NCBI RefSeq assembly: GCF_004362145.1
Contig: NZ_SNXC01000009.1
Span: forward strand, 124,001-188,000
Length of the DNA: 64,000 bases
Source: Marinomonas balearica
Lineage (GTDB): Bacteria; Pseudomonadota; Gammaproteobacteria; Pseudomonadales; Marinomonadaceae
Direction of reading: 5' to 3'
Numbering within the stretch: position 1 is the stretch's first letter; each line of letters opens with the position of its first letter. The notes under the pieces were generated by a model. That model ran no database searches, was not told the origin of the DNA, and worked only from the letters and a program-made list of their open reading frames with translations. Positions 1-7,765 of the stretch are shown piece by piece. The translations under genes and the position numbers were made by a program.

Positions 1-51
1 GCGGTTGCTTGCGTCACTCCCGTCAACTCCGACTATAAATGTTACGGACAT
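1..51 (-). CDS. Universal stress protein, N-terminal fragment (cut by window edge)
   Basis: Reading the minus strand from an ATG at 51-49 gives 17 codons to the window edge: MSVTFIVGVDGSDASNR. The VGVDGSDAS stretch is the first beta strand and nucleotide-binding loop typical of UspA-family proteins. A purine-rich AGGATGGG lies just upstream of the ATG, as expected for a ribosome binding site. The gene is divergent from the phosphate transporter at 465. Only the start is visible, so the family call rests on this short motif. Confidence 0.55.
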   Translation of the reverse strand, partial: MSVTFIVGVDGSDASNR

Positions 52-464
52 ATTCCCATCCTATCGATTTTTATTGTGGGGTACACATGGTTGTGTAGGC
101 GCGTATTAAACTGAAAGTTTGCTCAGAACTCAAACTAAATTTAGGGCTTTAGGCCACATTTTGTACTATTTTTTCGCATTTATGCGCGTCTTGAGCTATT
201 GGGCTAGGGTAAAAGCAGTTTTTTAAGCTGTTTTTGCAAAAATTACTTATTAGGGGTTTTATCTTAATCTCGGCTGTGTAGAATTGCCGAGCCTTAGATG
301 TGACAGTATGGTTTCATTTATATTTCATAAATGTTACCGAAATGTTGCGGTGCTGGCAGGGACTGAATTAAGTACATGATACTGGCCTGCTTATTTAAAG
401 GGATAATAAGTGGTCGCTAATCAATATTACTTAGTATTGTTTAACTCTATATAAAGAACCATTT
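52..464. other. Divergent intergenic region upstream of the phosphate transporter
   Basis: No convincing gene is present in these 413 bases. They should contain the promoters of the leftward stress protein gene and the rightward phosphate transporter. Visible structure: a small inverted repeat CTCGGC/GCCGAG (269-274, 286-291) and two adjacent 11-base repeats, TTTCATTTATA and TTTCATAAATG (312-333), spaced like the halves of a Pho box but a poor match to its CTGTCAT core. Confidence 0.4.
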
Positions 465-2036
465 ATGGACTTCACGAATAAAACCACTGATTCGAACTCA
501 CACAGTTCTGATTTCATCAAAATTCTCATAGCCTTAGCATTTATATGTTGCGCTGGCTACTATGCGACGTCTAATGGCGCTGCGGTTTCAAATGTATCTA
601 TTTTAGCGATTGCTGCGGCAATTGGCGCTTACATGGCAATTAACATTGGTGCAAATGACGTTGCTAATAACGTTGGTCCTGCTGTTGGTGCGAAAGCGTT
701 GACGATGACCGGAGCTATTCTAATTGCGGCTATTTTTGAAGCAAGTGGCGCACTTATTGCGGGTGGTACTGTTGTGGGTACCATTAAAAAAGGCATCATT
801 AACCCTGCCGCTATAGCGGATGCGTCTACCTTTATTTGGGTTATGATGGCCGCTTTGCTAGCCGGGGCGATTTGGTTGAACCTAGCTACGTATCTCGGTG
901 CTCCTGTATCTACGACACATTCCATTGTGGGTGGTGTTATGGGTGCTGGTATCGCTGCTGGTGGTTGGGACATTGCAAATTGGAGCAAAGTTAGCGCGAT
1001 TGTCGCTAGTTGGATTATCTCTCCCGCATTGGGGGGGATGATCGCCGCACTCTTTCTCATCTATGTTAAGCGAGCCGTTACTTATAAAAACGACATGATT
1101 AGCGCGGCCAAAAAAGTTGTTCCTTTGCTGATCGCAATTATGGTGTGGGCATTTTCGACATACCTTATTGTTAAAGGTTTGAAGAAGCTGTTTAAAGTTG
1201 AATTTATTACCGCTTTGGGCCTTGGTTTTATCATTGCTATTGTTGCTTATTTAATTGTGCGCCCTATGATCGCGAAAGCGGCTGCGTCCTTAAAAAATGA
1301 AAAAGAGTCCGTTAATAGCTTATTTACCTTGCCTTTGATTGCGTCGGCTGCCTTACTGAGTTTCGCTCATGGAGCTAACGATGTTGCTAATGCGATTGGA
1401 CCATTGGCAGCGATAAACGATGCATTGATCAGCGGCGGTATATCAAGTAAAGCGGCTATTCCTCTTTGGGTTATGCTGGTTGGCGGTGTCGGTATTGCTG
1501 TTGGTTTGGCTTTATTTGGGCCTAAGCTGATAAAAACAGTTGGCTCAGAAATCACGCACCTTGATAAAACGCGTGCATTTTGTGTCGCAATGGCTGCCGC
1601 GATTACCGTGATTATTGCATCTCAGTTGGGTTTGCCTGTGAGCTCAACTCACATCGCAGTGGGCGGCATCTTCGGTGTAGGTTTTCTTCGTGAATACTTG
1701 AAAGCATCATACGAGAGAAAGCTAAATGAAGTGATGGTGCACTCTAAGCGAGCAGGTTATGATGTTGATCAAACGACATTGTTTGTAGAGCGTTTCAAAA
1801 AAGCTGACGTTGATGAGAAAAGAGCCATTCTTAGAGAACTCAAAGCAGAAAAGAGTACAGATCTTATTTCTAAACAAGATCGTAAAACTCTAAAACGTGC
1901 CACTAAAAAAGAATTAGTGAAGCGTTCTGCTCTGCTTCGCATTGCCGCAGCATGGATAATTACAGTGCCTGCTTCTGCACTGCTATCTGCATTGCTTTTC
2001 TATACGTTGGTTGGGTTTGACGTTATAAACGGTTAA
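465..2036 (+). CDS. pitA: Inorganic phosphate transporter, PiT family
   Basis: This is an inner-membrane phosphate permease of the PiT family, which imports metal-phosphate complexes using the proton or sodium gradient. Two copies of the family signature are visible: GANDVANNVGPAVGAKA near residues 62-78 and AHGANDVANAIGPLAA near 302-317, each followed downstream by a PVSTTHS/PVSSTHIAVGG motif. About ten hydrophobic segments are present, with a charged cytoplasmic stretch at about 415-485 before the final membrane segment. At 523 residues it is a normal length. It stands alone and ends in a strong terminator. Substrate specificity (phosphate versus sulfate) is assigned by family only. Confidence 0.9.
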   Translation: MDFTNKTTDSNSHSSDFIKILIALAFICCAGYYATSNGAAVSNVSILAIAAAIGAYMAINIGANDVANNVGPAVGAKALTMTGAILIAAIFEASGALIAGGTVVGTIKKGIINPAAIADASTFIWVMMAALLAGAIWLNLATYLGAPVSTTHSIVGGVMGAGIAAGGWDIANWSKVSAIVASWIISPALGGMIAALFLIYVKRAVTYKNDMISAAKKVVPLLIAIMVWAFSTYLIVKGLKKLFKVEFITALGLGFIIAIVAYLIVRPMIAKAAASLKNEKESVNSLFTLPLIASAALLSFAHGANDVANAIGPLAAINDALISGGISSKAAIPLWVMLVGGVGIAVGLALFGPKLIKTVGSEITHLDKTRAFCVAMAAAITVIIASQLGLPVSSTHIAVGGIFGVGFLREYLKASYERKLNEVMVHSKRAGYDVDQTTLFVERFKKADVDEKRAILRELKAEKSTDLISKQDRKTLKRATKKELVKRSALLRIAAAWIITVPASALLSALLFYTLVGFDVING

Positions 2037-2060
2037 GTATTACTGTTAATATACCGTTTG

Positions 2061-2088
2061 AAAATGGCTGGTTTATCCAGCCATTTTT
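2061..2088 (+). terminator. Rho-independent terminator of the phosphate transporter gene
   Basis: AAAATGGCTGG and CCAGCCATTTTT form an 11-bp stem around a TTTAT loop and run into T residues, 25 bases after the stop codon. Confidence 0.85.
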
Positions 2089-2211
2089 TATTATTAAATT
2101 AACTTAAGTTAATGGATGAATTTTTCTTATTAGAGTGGGGTTCTTTAAGGTAAGTTTCTCTGTCTCTTCTTCTTAGTGCGAAGGAATCGCTCCTCCGTTT
2201 TTGGCAACAAG

Positions 2212-2267
2212 GCCAACGATGTTGTAATATCAACATTGATGTCGGTCTGTTAGTGTTGGCTTTTTTT
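2212..2267 (+). ncRNA. Candidate structured RNA or attenuator ending in a terminator
   Basis: In the 376-base gap between the phosphate transporter and the next gene, GCCAAC (2212-2217) pairs with GTTGGC (2255-2260), enclosing a second hairpin ATGTTG/CAACAT (2219-2224, 2231-2236), and seven T residues follow at once. This is the layout of an intrinsic terminator at the end of a short transcript, about 145 bases upstream of the gene at 2413 and well beyond the transporter's own terminator. I do not recognise the RNA. It could be a small RNA, an attenuator for the downstream gene, or chance. Confidence 0.3.
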
Positions 2268-2412
2268 AAAAATGTCTCAGTATGTTAAGAACTTAAAGAC
2301 GAGTTGTTTTCCTAACTTTCTGTTCTGAGTGTTATTTTTTGATAAGCCTATTGTGTAGAATCTAGAATCGCAACTTACCAATACTACCTTTTCCAGGGAT
2401 GCTTAGCACTCT

Positions 2413-3114
2413 ATGTTACGTTTAGAAATCATTCTAATAACGGCTGGACTAGCCCTTCTATTTGCGGCTGTTCTTGCTATCGCAATTATGCGATGGCGGA
2501 AGAAGCAACAAGTTTTGCAGTTAGAAGCGAACATGCGCTTGCTGAAAAGATGCTTGAAAATTGATGACTTATTAAGTGTTTTAGCCGATCGCTATATCCC
2601 TCTTTCGACAAAAATGATGCTTGTTGACTATGTAATTGCTTCAATGGAAAAAGTAAAATCCCTCCCTAATGCTTTTCCTCTTACCGAAAAACATGAGGAG
2701 TACGTGGGGCTTCGTAGCGAGTTAATGCGCGCAGAGCAAGCTACAAAAAACGAAAAAGTTGCTGTTCAGGCTGAATTTGTAAGGGTTCAAGGGGCGTTAA
2801 GAGTATTACTTACGTTAGTAAAAGCGTTCTCGGCAAATAGAATGATCGATAAAGCTTCTGCGAAACAGCAAATGTCCATGATTCGATATGGGTATCAACT
2901 GGCACACTGTGATCTTCTGGTAAAAGAAGCGCAAGAGGATCTGGATTTAGAAAAAAATGCTCGGGCATTGGAGAAATATCGAACCGCGTTGTCTGAAATG
3001 GAGAGTGTGAGCTTTATTCCTGAGTCAAATCGAGTAATTAATACACTAAAAAATAGAATCCAGATGGTGGAAGGTATATTATTTAAGAAGAAGCAAAATG
3101 TGGATCAGGGATAG
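2413..3114 (+). CDS. Membrane-anchored coiled-coil protein of unknown function (paralogue 1)
   Basis: I do not recognise this 233-residue protein. It begins with one membrane segment (about residues 5-27) followed by an RWRKK stop-transfer cluster, so the rest is probably cytoplasmic. The remainder is predicted helical and charged, and ends with a helix pair (LEKNARALEKYRTALSEM, near 180-197) resembling a single TPR-like unit. It shares its layout and several local patterns with the next gene: N-terminal anchor, a conserved helix around residues 40-80, and the alanine-rich helix near the C-terminus. The two are therefore likely diverged tandem duplicates. The start ATG has only a distant CAGGG as ribosome binding site. 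Confidence 0.7.
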   Translation: MLRLEIILITAGLALLFAAVLAIAIMRWRKKQQVLQLEANMRLLKRCLKIDDLLSVLADRYIPLSTKMMLVDYVIASMEKVKSLPNAFPLTEKHEEYVGLRSELMRAEQATKNEKVAVQAEFVRVQGALRVLLTLVKAFSANRMIDKASAKQQMSMIRYGYQLAHCDLLVKEAQEDLDLEKNARALEKYRTALSEMESVSFIPESNRVINTLKNRIQMVEGILFKKKQNVDQG

Positions 3115-3198
3115 TTTTTAATCGTAAATCGTAGTCTCTGAAACTATAGCTGGTACTTTGAGCAATTTTATGACGTTATTACTTGTATTAGAAAACAT

Positions 3199-3987
3199 AT
3201 GACCTCTATCGCAGTTACATTAATGTTGGTGGCGATAGGTGGCTTTATAGCATTTGCTATTTACTTACAAATGAAAGAGCAAGCGCGCCTTGAGCGCTTA
3301 CGTAAGTCCGCTTTACTAGGAAACCAAGCCCGTCAATTACGACGTTATCTGGATGATTTGCCGCCTCAATATCAACCTAAAGACATGCGTATTTGGATTT
3401 TACGTAGGCTGGTTGCTACTTATGATGAGTTGATTGAATTACAGGCTGACGATTCACTCCGCCGCCATCGTGGTTTTTTTATTGAAGAGTTGCAGCAGTT
3501 TCAAGAAAGTAAGGTGAAGCGAAAAGCAAAGCCCGTAAATGATGAATTGCAAATTACTGAACTCAGGCGTTTGTTTGAATCCTTTAAGGGCTACCTTGAA
3601 TTTGCCAAACAGAATAAAAAAATAGACCCTGATCTGTATGTTCGGTATCAAGACCTTTTTACATTCTATAGCTATCGAGTGAACGCCGACTACCATGTTT
3701 ATATGGCTCGTCAGGCGTTTCTTACCGAAAAATTCGATAAGGCAATTGAACTTTACAAAGAGGCGATTTCACAACTTCAACCTATCAATGAAAACCCTGA
3801 AGCGAAAGTTGTTATTGATGGTTATCAAGAAATCATTGATGAAATAGAAAGTGATTTGGCACTGCAGCGTCAAGAGGAAGAGCTTGCCGCTGCGAGCGAA
3901 GAAGACGATCAGGCAGAGGAAGATTTAGATGATGAATGGAGTCAGTTTATGGACCAGAATACATTTAAAAAGAAGAAGCACTTCTAA
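3199..3987 (+). CDS. Membrane-anchored helical protein with acidic tail, unknown function (paralogue 2)
   Basis: This is a 262-residue protein with one N-terminal membrane segment (about residues 4-24) followed by a long charged helical region. A TPR-like helix pair lies near 174-195 (TEKFDKAIELYKEAISQLQ). A glutamate/aspartate-rich stretch at about 225-245 is followed by a basic end, KKKKHF. It lies 84 bases after its probable paralogue, on the same strand, and the pair may be co-transcribed. The acidic tail is unique to this copy. The layout would suit a membrane-tethered adaptor or scaffold, but that is inference from architecture only. Confidence 0.7.
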   Translation: MTSIAVTLMLVAIGGFIAFAIYLQMKEQARLERLRKSALLGNQARQLRRYLDDLPPQYQPKDMRIWILRRLVATYDELIELQADDSLRRHRGFFIEELQQFQESKVKRKAKPVNDELQITELRRLFESFKGYLEFAKQNKKIDPDLYVRYQDLFTFYSYRVNADYHVYMARQAFLTEKFDKAIELYKEAISQLQPINENPEAKVVIDGYQEIIDEIESDLALQRQEEELAAASEEDDQAEEDLDDEWSQFMDQNTFKKKKHF

Positions 3988-4058
3988 CCTGAATTAATAC
4001 ATTTAATTCCGTGATATTAATTTTCATATCCAATCTATAATTAGGTTTTTGTATTCTA

Positions 4059-4676
4059 ATGAACTTAAATTTACTGTCTGTTTTTATTCCTACGTTCTTT
4101 TTTGTCTCTGTGACGCCTGGGATGTGCATGACCTTGGCAATGACACTTGGAATGACCGTCGGGATTCGACGAGCATTGTGGATGATGGTTGGTGAACTCG
4201 TTGGTGTTGGGCTTGTGGCTGTTCTTACAGCAGTAGGCGTCGCGACGATTTTGCTACGTTACCCAGATGCTTTCCTTGTATTGAAGTACGCTGGCGGCGC
4301 TTACTTGGCCTATATGGGCATACAAATGTGGCTTTCAAAGGGGAAGATGGCGATTAAAATGGAAGAGGAAAAGAAGCCTGCTTCCAAAATTGAACTTGCC
4401 GCTCAAGGTTTCGTTACAGCTGTATCTAACCCAAAAGGTTGGGCATTCTTTGTTGCATTGCTTCCACCGTTCCTTTCGACCGAGACATCACTTGTTTATC
4501 AGCTGTTCATTCTTGTTTCCGTTATTCTGTTACTTGAGTTTGTTTGCTTACTTATTTATGCATTGGGTGGGCGTAGTATGAAATCTATACTCATGAAGAG
4601 TGGTAACGTGAAAATGATGAATCGACTTGCAGGCACTCTGATGCTATTTGTCGGTATTTGGCTTGCTTTCGGGTAA
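4059..4676 (+). CDS. LysE/RhtB family amino acid exporter
   Basis: This 205-residue inner-membrane protein belongs to the LysE/RhtB superfamily, whose members export amino acids or related metabolites. The N-terminal FIPTFFFVSVTPGMCMTLAMTLGMTVGIRRA pattern (about residues 9-39) is the family signature with the conserved TPG. A second block, TAVSNPKGWAFFVALLPPF (about 120-138), matches the conserved NPK motif. Six hydrophobic segments are visible and the length is typical. The substrate cannot be told from sequence. It stands apart from the topoisomerase gene, which converges on it. Confidence 0.82.
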   Translation: MNLNLLSVFIPTFFFVSVTPGMCMTLAMTLGMTVGIRRALWMMVGELVGVGLVAVLTAVGVATILLRYPDAFLVLKYAGGAYLAYMGIQMWLSKGKMAIKMEEEKKPASKIELAAQGFVTAVSNPKGWAFFVALLPPFLSTETSLVYQLFILVSVILLLEFVCLLIYALGGRSMKSILMKSGNVKMMNRLAGTLMLFVGIWLAFG

Positions 4677-4722
4677 TCAAAGAGTCACTGAACAAAAAGT
4701 CGCTAAAATATTGTCTTTCGCT

Positions 4723-6705
4723 CTAAGTATTCGATGCCTTCTTTTTGTATGTTCTTTTAGTATACGACCCTTTCGATTTCTTTGCGGTTGTTGCTTTTCG
4801 TGATGTTCTAACGGACTTCGCTGGAGTACTCTTTGCTAATTGAGTTAGTGATGTTAAAGGAATATTCCTAGCTTCTTGCAGCAATTGATTTAACGTGCTC
4901 TCAAGCGTATCCATAAACTCTTCATAAGAAGCTTGCCTTTCACTGATTGCACTTAGAGTGGATTCCCAAACGGCGGTCATATCAGGTGTGATAGTGGGTT
5001 GAGGTAAACACGCGACAAACAATCGGCCTGCTTCTGTTGCTTTTATTTGTTTGCTGTCTCTATAGAGAAATTGGCGTTTAAACAGCAGCTCTATAATACT
5101 GGCTCGTGTAGCTTCTGTGCCTAATCCATCGGTTTCCTTTAGCACGCTTTTTATCGAGCGGTCTTCTACGTATTTTGCGATACCTGTCATTGCACCAAGC
5201 AAAGTTGCATCCGTAAAATAGGATGGCGGTTTCGTTTGCTTTTGTATAACTTCACCTAAGCGACAAAAGAGCTCATCGCCTTGTGTCAATTTTGGTAGAT
5301 TAGGTGTGGCCTCTTCATTTTTTTTATCGTCATTGTTTGAGTTTGCGCCAAGAAGTAATTTCCATCCCTGTTTTAACGGTGTGCTGCCGGTTGCCGAAAA
5401 AGTACCGCCCTCAATGTCAGCGACGATTTTCGCGGCTAAATACTCATAATGCGAGTAAAACTGCATTAAATACTGACGAACTATGAGTTCGTATACTTGT
5501 TTTTCTATTCGGCCAATAGATCCATATTTCTGAGTTTGAGGTGTAGGGATAATTGCATGGTGAGCGCCCACTTTTTTATCGTTCCAAGCATTGCTTTTAA
5601 GGCTTAGGTTTGCGTTTTCGCTCCAGTTACTTATTTCAGAGGATGTGTTTTTTAGTGATCGTACTATCGGTTGTATTTCTGACATTTGTTCAACTGGCAA
5701 ATATCGGCAGTCAGACCTAGGGTAGGAAATCATTTGGTGTTTTTCATAGAGATCCTGACACGCATCTAAAACTTGTTGAGCAGATAGCCCCCAGCGTTTG
5801 GCTGCATCAATCTGCAAGCTCGACAGGCTGTACGGTAGAGGAGGGGGTTGTCGCTTGTTGTTGTATTCGGCTTTTATAACCTTCCCAGGCTTTTGGGTAA
5901 TACGTCTTGCAACGTTCTCGGCCAATGCTTTATTGATGACTCTGCCGTCTTCATCCATATGAGGTTTACAGGCATCACTTGGTTGCCAACCAGCAATAAA
6001 GTTGTCGTTCGTTGTCGTTGCAAGGTGTGCATGTACTTGAAAATAATCCTTAGAAACAAAGTTCTCTATTTCAAGGTCTCTTTTTACAACAAGGCCAAGA
6101 ATCGGAGTTTGGACACGGCCAATAGAGAGTACGCCTTGGTATCCAGCTTGGCGGCCTTTTATCGTATAAGCGCGTGTAAGGTTGAGTCCGTACATCCAGT
6201 CAGCTCTCGCTCTTGCGAGTGCAGAGCGGGATAATGCTGAAAACTCACTGTTTGACTTGAGTTTGTTTAAAGATTTTTTTATGGAGGTGGGTGTTAAATC
6301 GCTTACAAGAAGACGTTTGGTTGCTTGCAGTTTTTTCTTTGGGACTTTCGTATAGTGTAATACTTCATCGACCAATAACTGTCCTTCTCTGTCTGGATCC
6401 CCCGCGTGGACTAATTGATCGGCTTGTTTAATTAACTTTTTCAGTTTGGTGAGCTGTTTTTTGGTCTGGCTTTTTTCTTGCCATTTCCATTCGCTGGGTA
6501 TGATAGGGAGGTGATCTAGCGACCAACTTTTGTATATTGGATTGTATGCATGTGGCTCAGCCTGTTCCAGCAGATGTCCAATGCACCACGAAACACAGTC
6601 GCCGTTTGGTAACCAAATGCATCCATCTTCTTTTTTTTGTGGAGAGGGAAGTGCTGCAGCGATGGCTCTGGCTAAGCTGGGTTTTTCCGCAATATAGAGA
6701 ATCAT
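4723..6705 (-). CDS. topB: DNA topoisomerase III
   Basis: This is a type IA topoisomerase (660 residues) that relaxes and decatenates DNA by cutting one strand. The N-terminal TOPRIM domain shows the IAEKPS start and the HAGDPDREGQLL metal-binding motif near residues 100-111. The catalytic tyrosine falls at residue 328 in SYPRSDCRYLP, the same number I recall for E. coli TopB. The C-terminus ends in a lysine/threonine-rich tail suited to DNA binding rather than zinc fingers. The gene is minus strand, downstream of a universal stress gene. Its start codon has no recognisable ribosome binding site and abuts a perfect inverted repeat, so translation or transcription may be controlled there. Confidence 0.92.
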   Translation of the reverse strand: MILYIAEKPSLARAIAAALPSPQKKEDGCIWLPNGDCVSWCIGHLLEQAEPHAYNPIYKSWSLDHLPIIPSEWKWQEKSQTKKQLTKLKKLIKQADQLVHAGDPDREGQLLVDEVLHYTKVPKKKLQATKRLLVSDLTPTSIKKSLNKLKSNSEFSALSRSALARARADWMYGLNLTRAYTIKGRQAGYQGVLSIGRVQTPILGLVVKRDLEIENFVSKDYFQVHAHLATTTNDNFIAGWQPSDACKPHMDEDGRVINKALAENVARRITQKPGKVIKAEYNNKRQPPPLPYSLSSLQIDAAKRWGLSAQQVLDACQDLYEKHQMISYPRSDCRYLPVEQMSEIQPIVRSLKNTSSEISNWSENANLSLKSNAWNDKKVGAHHAIIPTPQTQKYGSIGRIEKQVYELIVRQYLMQFYSHYEYLAAKIVADIEGGTFSATGSTPLKQGWKLLLGANSNNDDKKNEEATPNLPKLTQGDELFCRLGEVIQKQTKPPSYFTDATLLGAMTGIAKYVEDRSIKSVLKETDGLGTEATRASIIELLFKRQFLYRDSKQIKATEAGRLFVACLPQPTITPDMTAVWESTLSAISERQASYEEFMDTLESTLNQLLQEARNIPLTSLTQLAKSTPAKSVRTSRKATTAKKSKGSYTKRTYKKKASNT

Positions 6706-6707
6706 AA

Positions 6708-6743
6708 AAACTACTGTATATATGTTTATATATACAGTAGTTT
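6708..6743. promoter_or_regulatory. Perfect 16-bp inverted repeat abutting the topB start, LexA-like half sites
   Basis: AAACTACTGTATATAT (6708-6723) is mirrored exactly by 6728-6743 around a GTTT loop, two bases from the topB ATG. The arms contain TACTGT and ACAGTA, the ends of an E. coli LexA box, but the CTGT and ACAG are 16 bases apart instead of 8. On the topB strand CTGT-N8-ACAT comes one base short of the LexA core. It may be an operator or a hairpin in the leader. Confidence 0.6.
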
Positions 6744-6797
6744 ATCGAATATGAAGGTGATTTGTAAGAGCTGTTTTTTATACAGTGTGATCGAGCG

Positions 6798-7280
6798 CTA
6801 TTTGATTGGGACGACCAACACAGGAACATCGCTGTGGTGGATGACTTTGTTTGCAGTTGAGCCAATAATCATTTGACCGATGGCGCTGTGTGTTCGGCTA
6901 TTCATAACAATAAGATCAACGTTTTTGGACTTTACCGTTTTTTCAATAGCGTCAGCAGGTGCGCCCGTTGTAATGACTATTTCAGGCTTTGAAATACCGT
7001 CAAGATCATTCTTGTTAGCCTCTAAAAAACTAGCAAGTTGAGTTTCTGCTTTATCGGTTGTTGCTTGTAGGGTTTCTTTTCGAAGTCTCTCTAGCGTTTC
7101 TTCGGGAATGTAGTTGTTGATCAAATAAGAAGAGTGCGTAGTGAGCGGTTCTAACGCATGCATAAGAACGACGCTTGCTTGATTGATTTTTGCCAATTGC
7201 ATGACATAGCCAAGTGCTTCGTTGCTTTGGTTATCCAAAAGGTCGCAAGCGTAAAGAATAGTATTGATTTGAGGTAACAT
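6798..7280 (-). CDS. Universal stress protein, UspA family
   Basis: This is a single-domain universal stress protein of 160 residues. It starts with ILYACDL, equivalent to the first strand of the Usp fold, and ends with the family's ATP-binding pattern: NSRTHSAIGQMIIGSTANKV, then HSDVPVLVVP near residues 130-157. Members bind ATP or dimerise and help cells survive stress or growth arrest; the exact role here is unknown. It sits between the small Fur-controlled membrane protein gene (51 bases upstream) and topB on the same strand, so read-through from the iron-regulated promoter is possible. Confidence 0.88.
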   Translation of the reverse strand: MLPQINTILYACDLLDNQSNEALGYVMQLAKINQASVVLMHALEPLTTHSSYLINNYIPEETLERLRKETLQATTDKAETQLASFLEANKNDLDGISKPEIVITTGAPADAIEKTVKSKNVDLIVMNSRTHSAIGQMIIGSTANKVIHHSDVPVLVVPIK

Positions 7281-7331
7281 TGCTTTTCTCCAGTGAGAGG
7301 CTGATGCAGATTGTTTACCCTCTGCATATTC

Positions 7332-7559
7332 TTAAATTTTGGAATTTCTCCCGACCTCTTTAGTGTAGCCATCTTCCAAATCTTCGACCTGATGTAGATC
7401 AATGATGCTTACGCCTTTTTTTATCGTTACTTGTTCATGGTGGGCATCGAGCAGGAAACCTGACGCGGCAAAGATCAGTACAAGGCTCGCAAATACAGCA
7501 GTCCAACGGCTTTGTCTTTGAGAGGAACTTTTCATATTGTTTGTTGGGATTCTATTCAT
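7332..7559 (-). CDS. Small single-span membrane protein behind a Fur-type promoter
   Basis: I do not recognise this 75-residue protein. It has a basic N-terminus (SSSQRQSRW), one hydrophobic span at about residues 19-38 (WTAVFASLVLIFAASGFLLD), then a HHEQ motif and an acidic soluble tail (HQVEDLEDGYTKEV). This fits a type II membrane protein or uncleaved signal anchor. An alternative start is the ATG at 7535 (MKSSS). Neither start has a strong ribosome binding site. The reason to believe the gene is real is its promoter: well-formed -35 and -10 boxes 46-80 bases upstream, with a near-perfect Fur box between them. It is therefore probably made under iron shortage. Confidence 0.6.
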   Translation of the reverse strand: MNRIPTNNMKSSSQRQSRWTAVFASLVLIFAASGFLLDAHHEQVTIKKGVSIIDLHQVEDLEDGYTKEVGRNSKI

Positions 7560-7611
7560 AATAGTGCTGTTGCCTTTGTTGAGAGCGATTGAACAAAAGG
7601 TGGTATATAAA

Positions 7612-7639
7612 ATTATAAATGATAATAACTATCATTCAA
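7612..7639 (-). promoter_or_regulatory. Promoter with embedded Fur box driving the small membrane protein
   Basis: On the minus strand, TTGAAT (7639-7634) and TATAAT (7617-7612) are separated by 16 bases. The spacer and -35 box are covered by AATGATAATAACTATCATT (7618-7636), which matches the 7-1-7 Fur consensus TGATAAT-N-ATTATCA with one mismatch. Fur bound to iron should block polymerase here. It could also affect fklB, whose start lies 130 bases to the right. Confidence 0.8.
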
Positions 7640-7765
7640 GGTGTGTTTTCTTTTTATTGTGATGATGGACATTTTCACACCTCGTAAACGTGTGTATTGG
7701 TCGTCAGCGAACCTACCGTTATGTTAATATTCTGCTTCTTTTTTAAATGACTAAGAGTATTGAAC

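Noticed and set aside
629..1060. A 143-codon open frame on the minus strand inside the phosphate transporter
   Set aside because: It is a shadow of the repetitive alanine/glycine codons of the transporter, has no binding site and no domain. The plus-strand protein has clear PiT motifs.
6798..7280. Possible operon of the small Fur-controlled gene, usp and topB as an iron-starvation unit
   Set aside because: The spacing is compatible, but topB has its own inverted repeat and a 92-base gap. No evidence for a single transcript, so I keep the genes separate.
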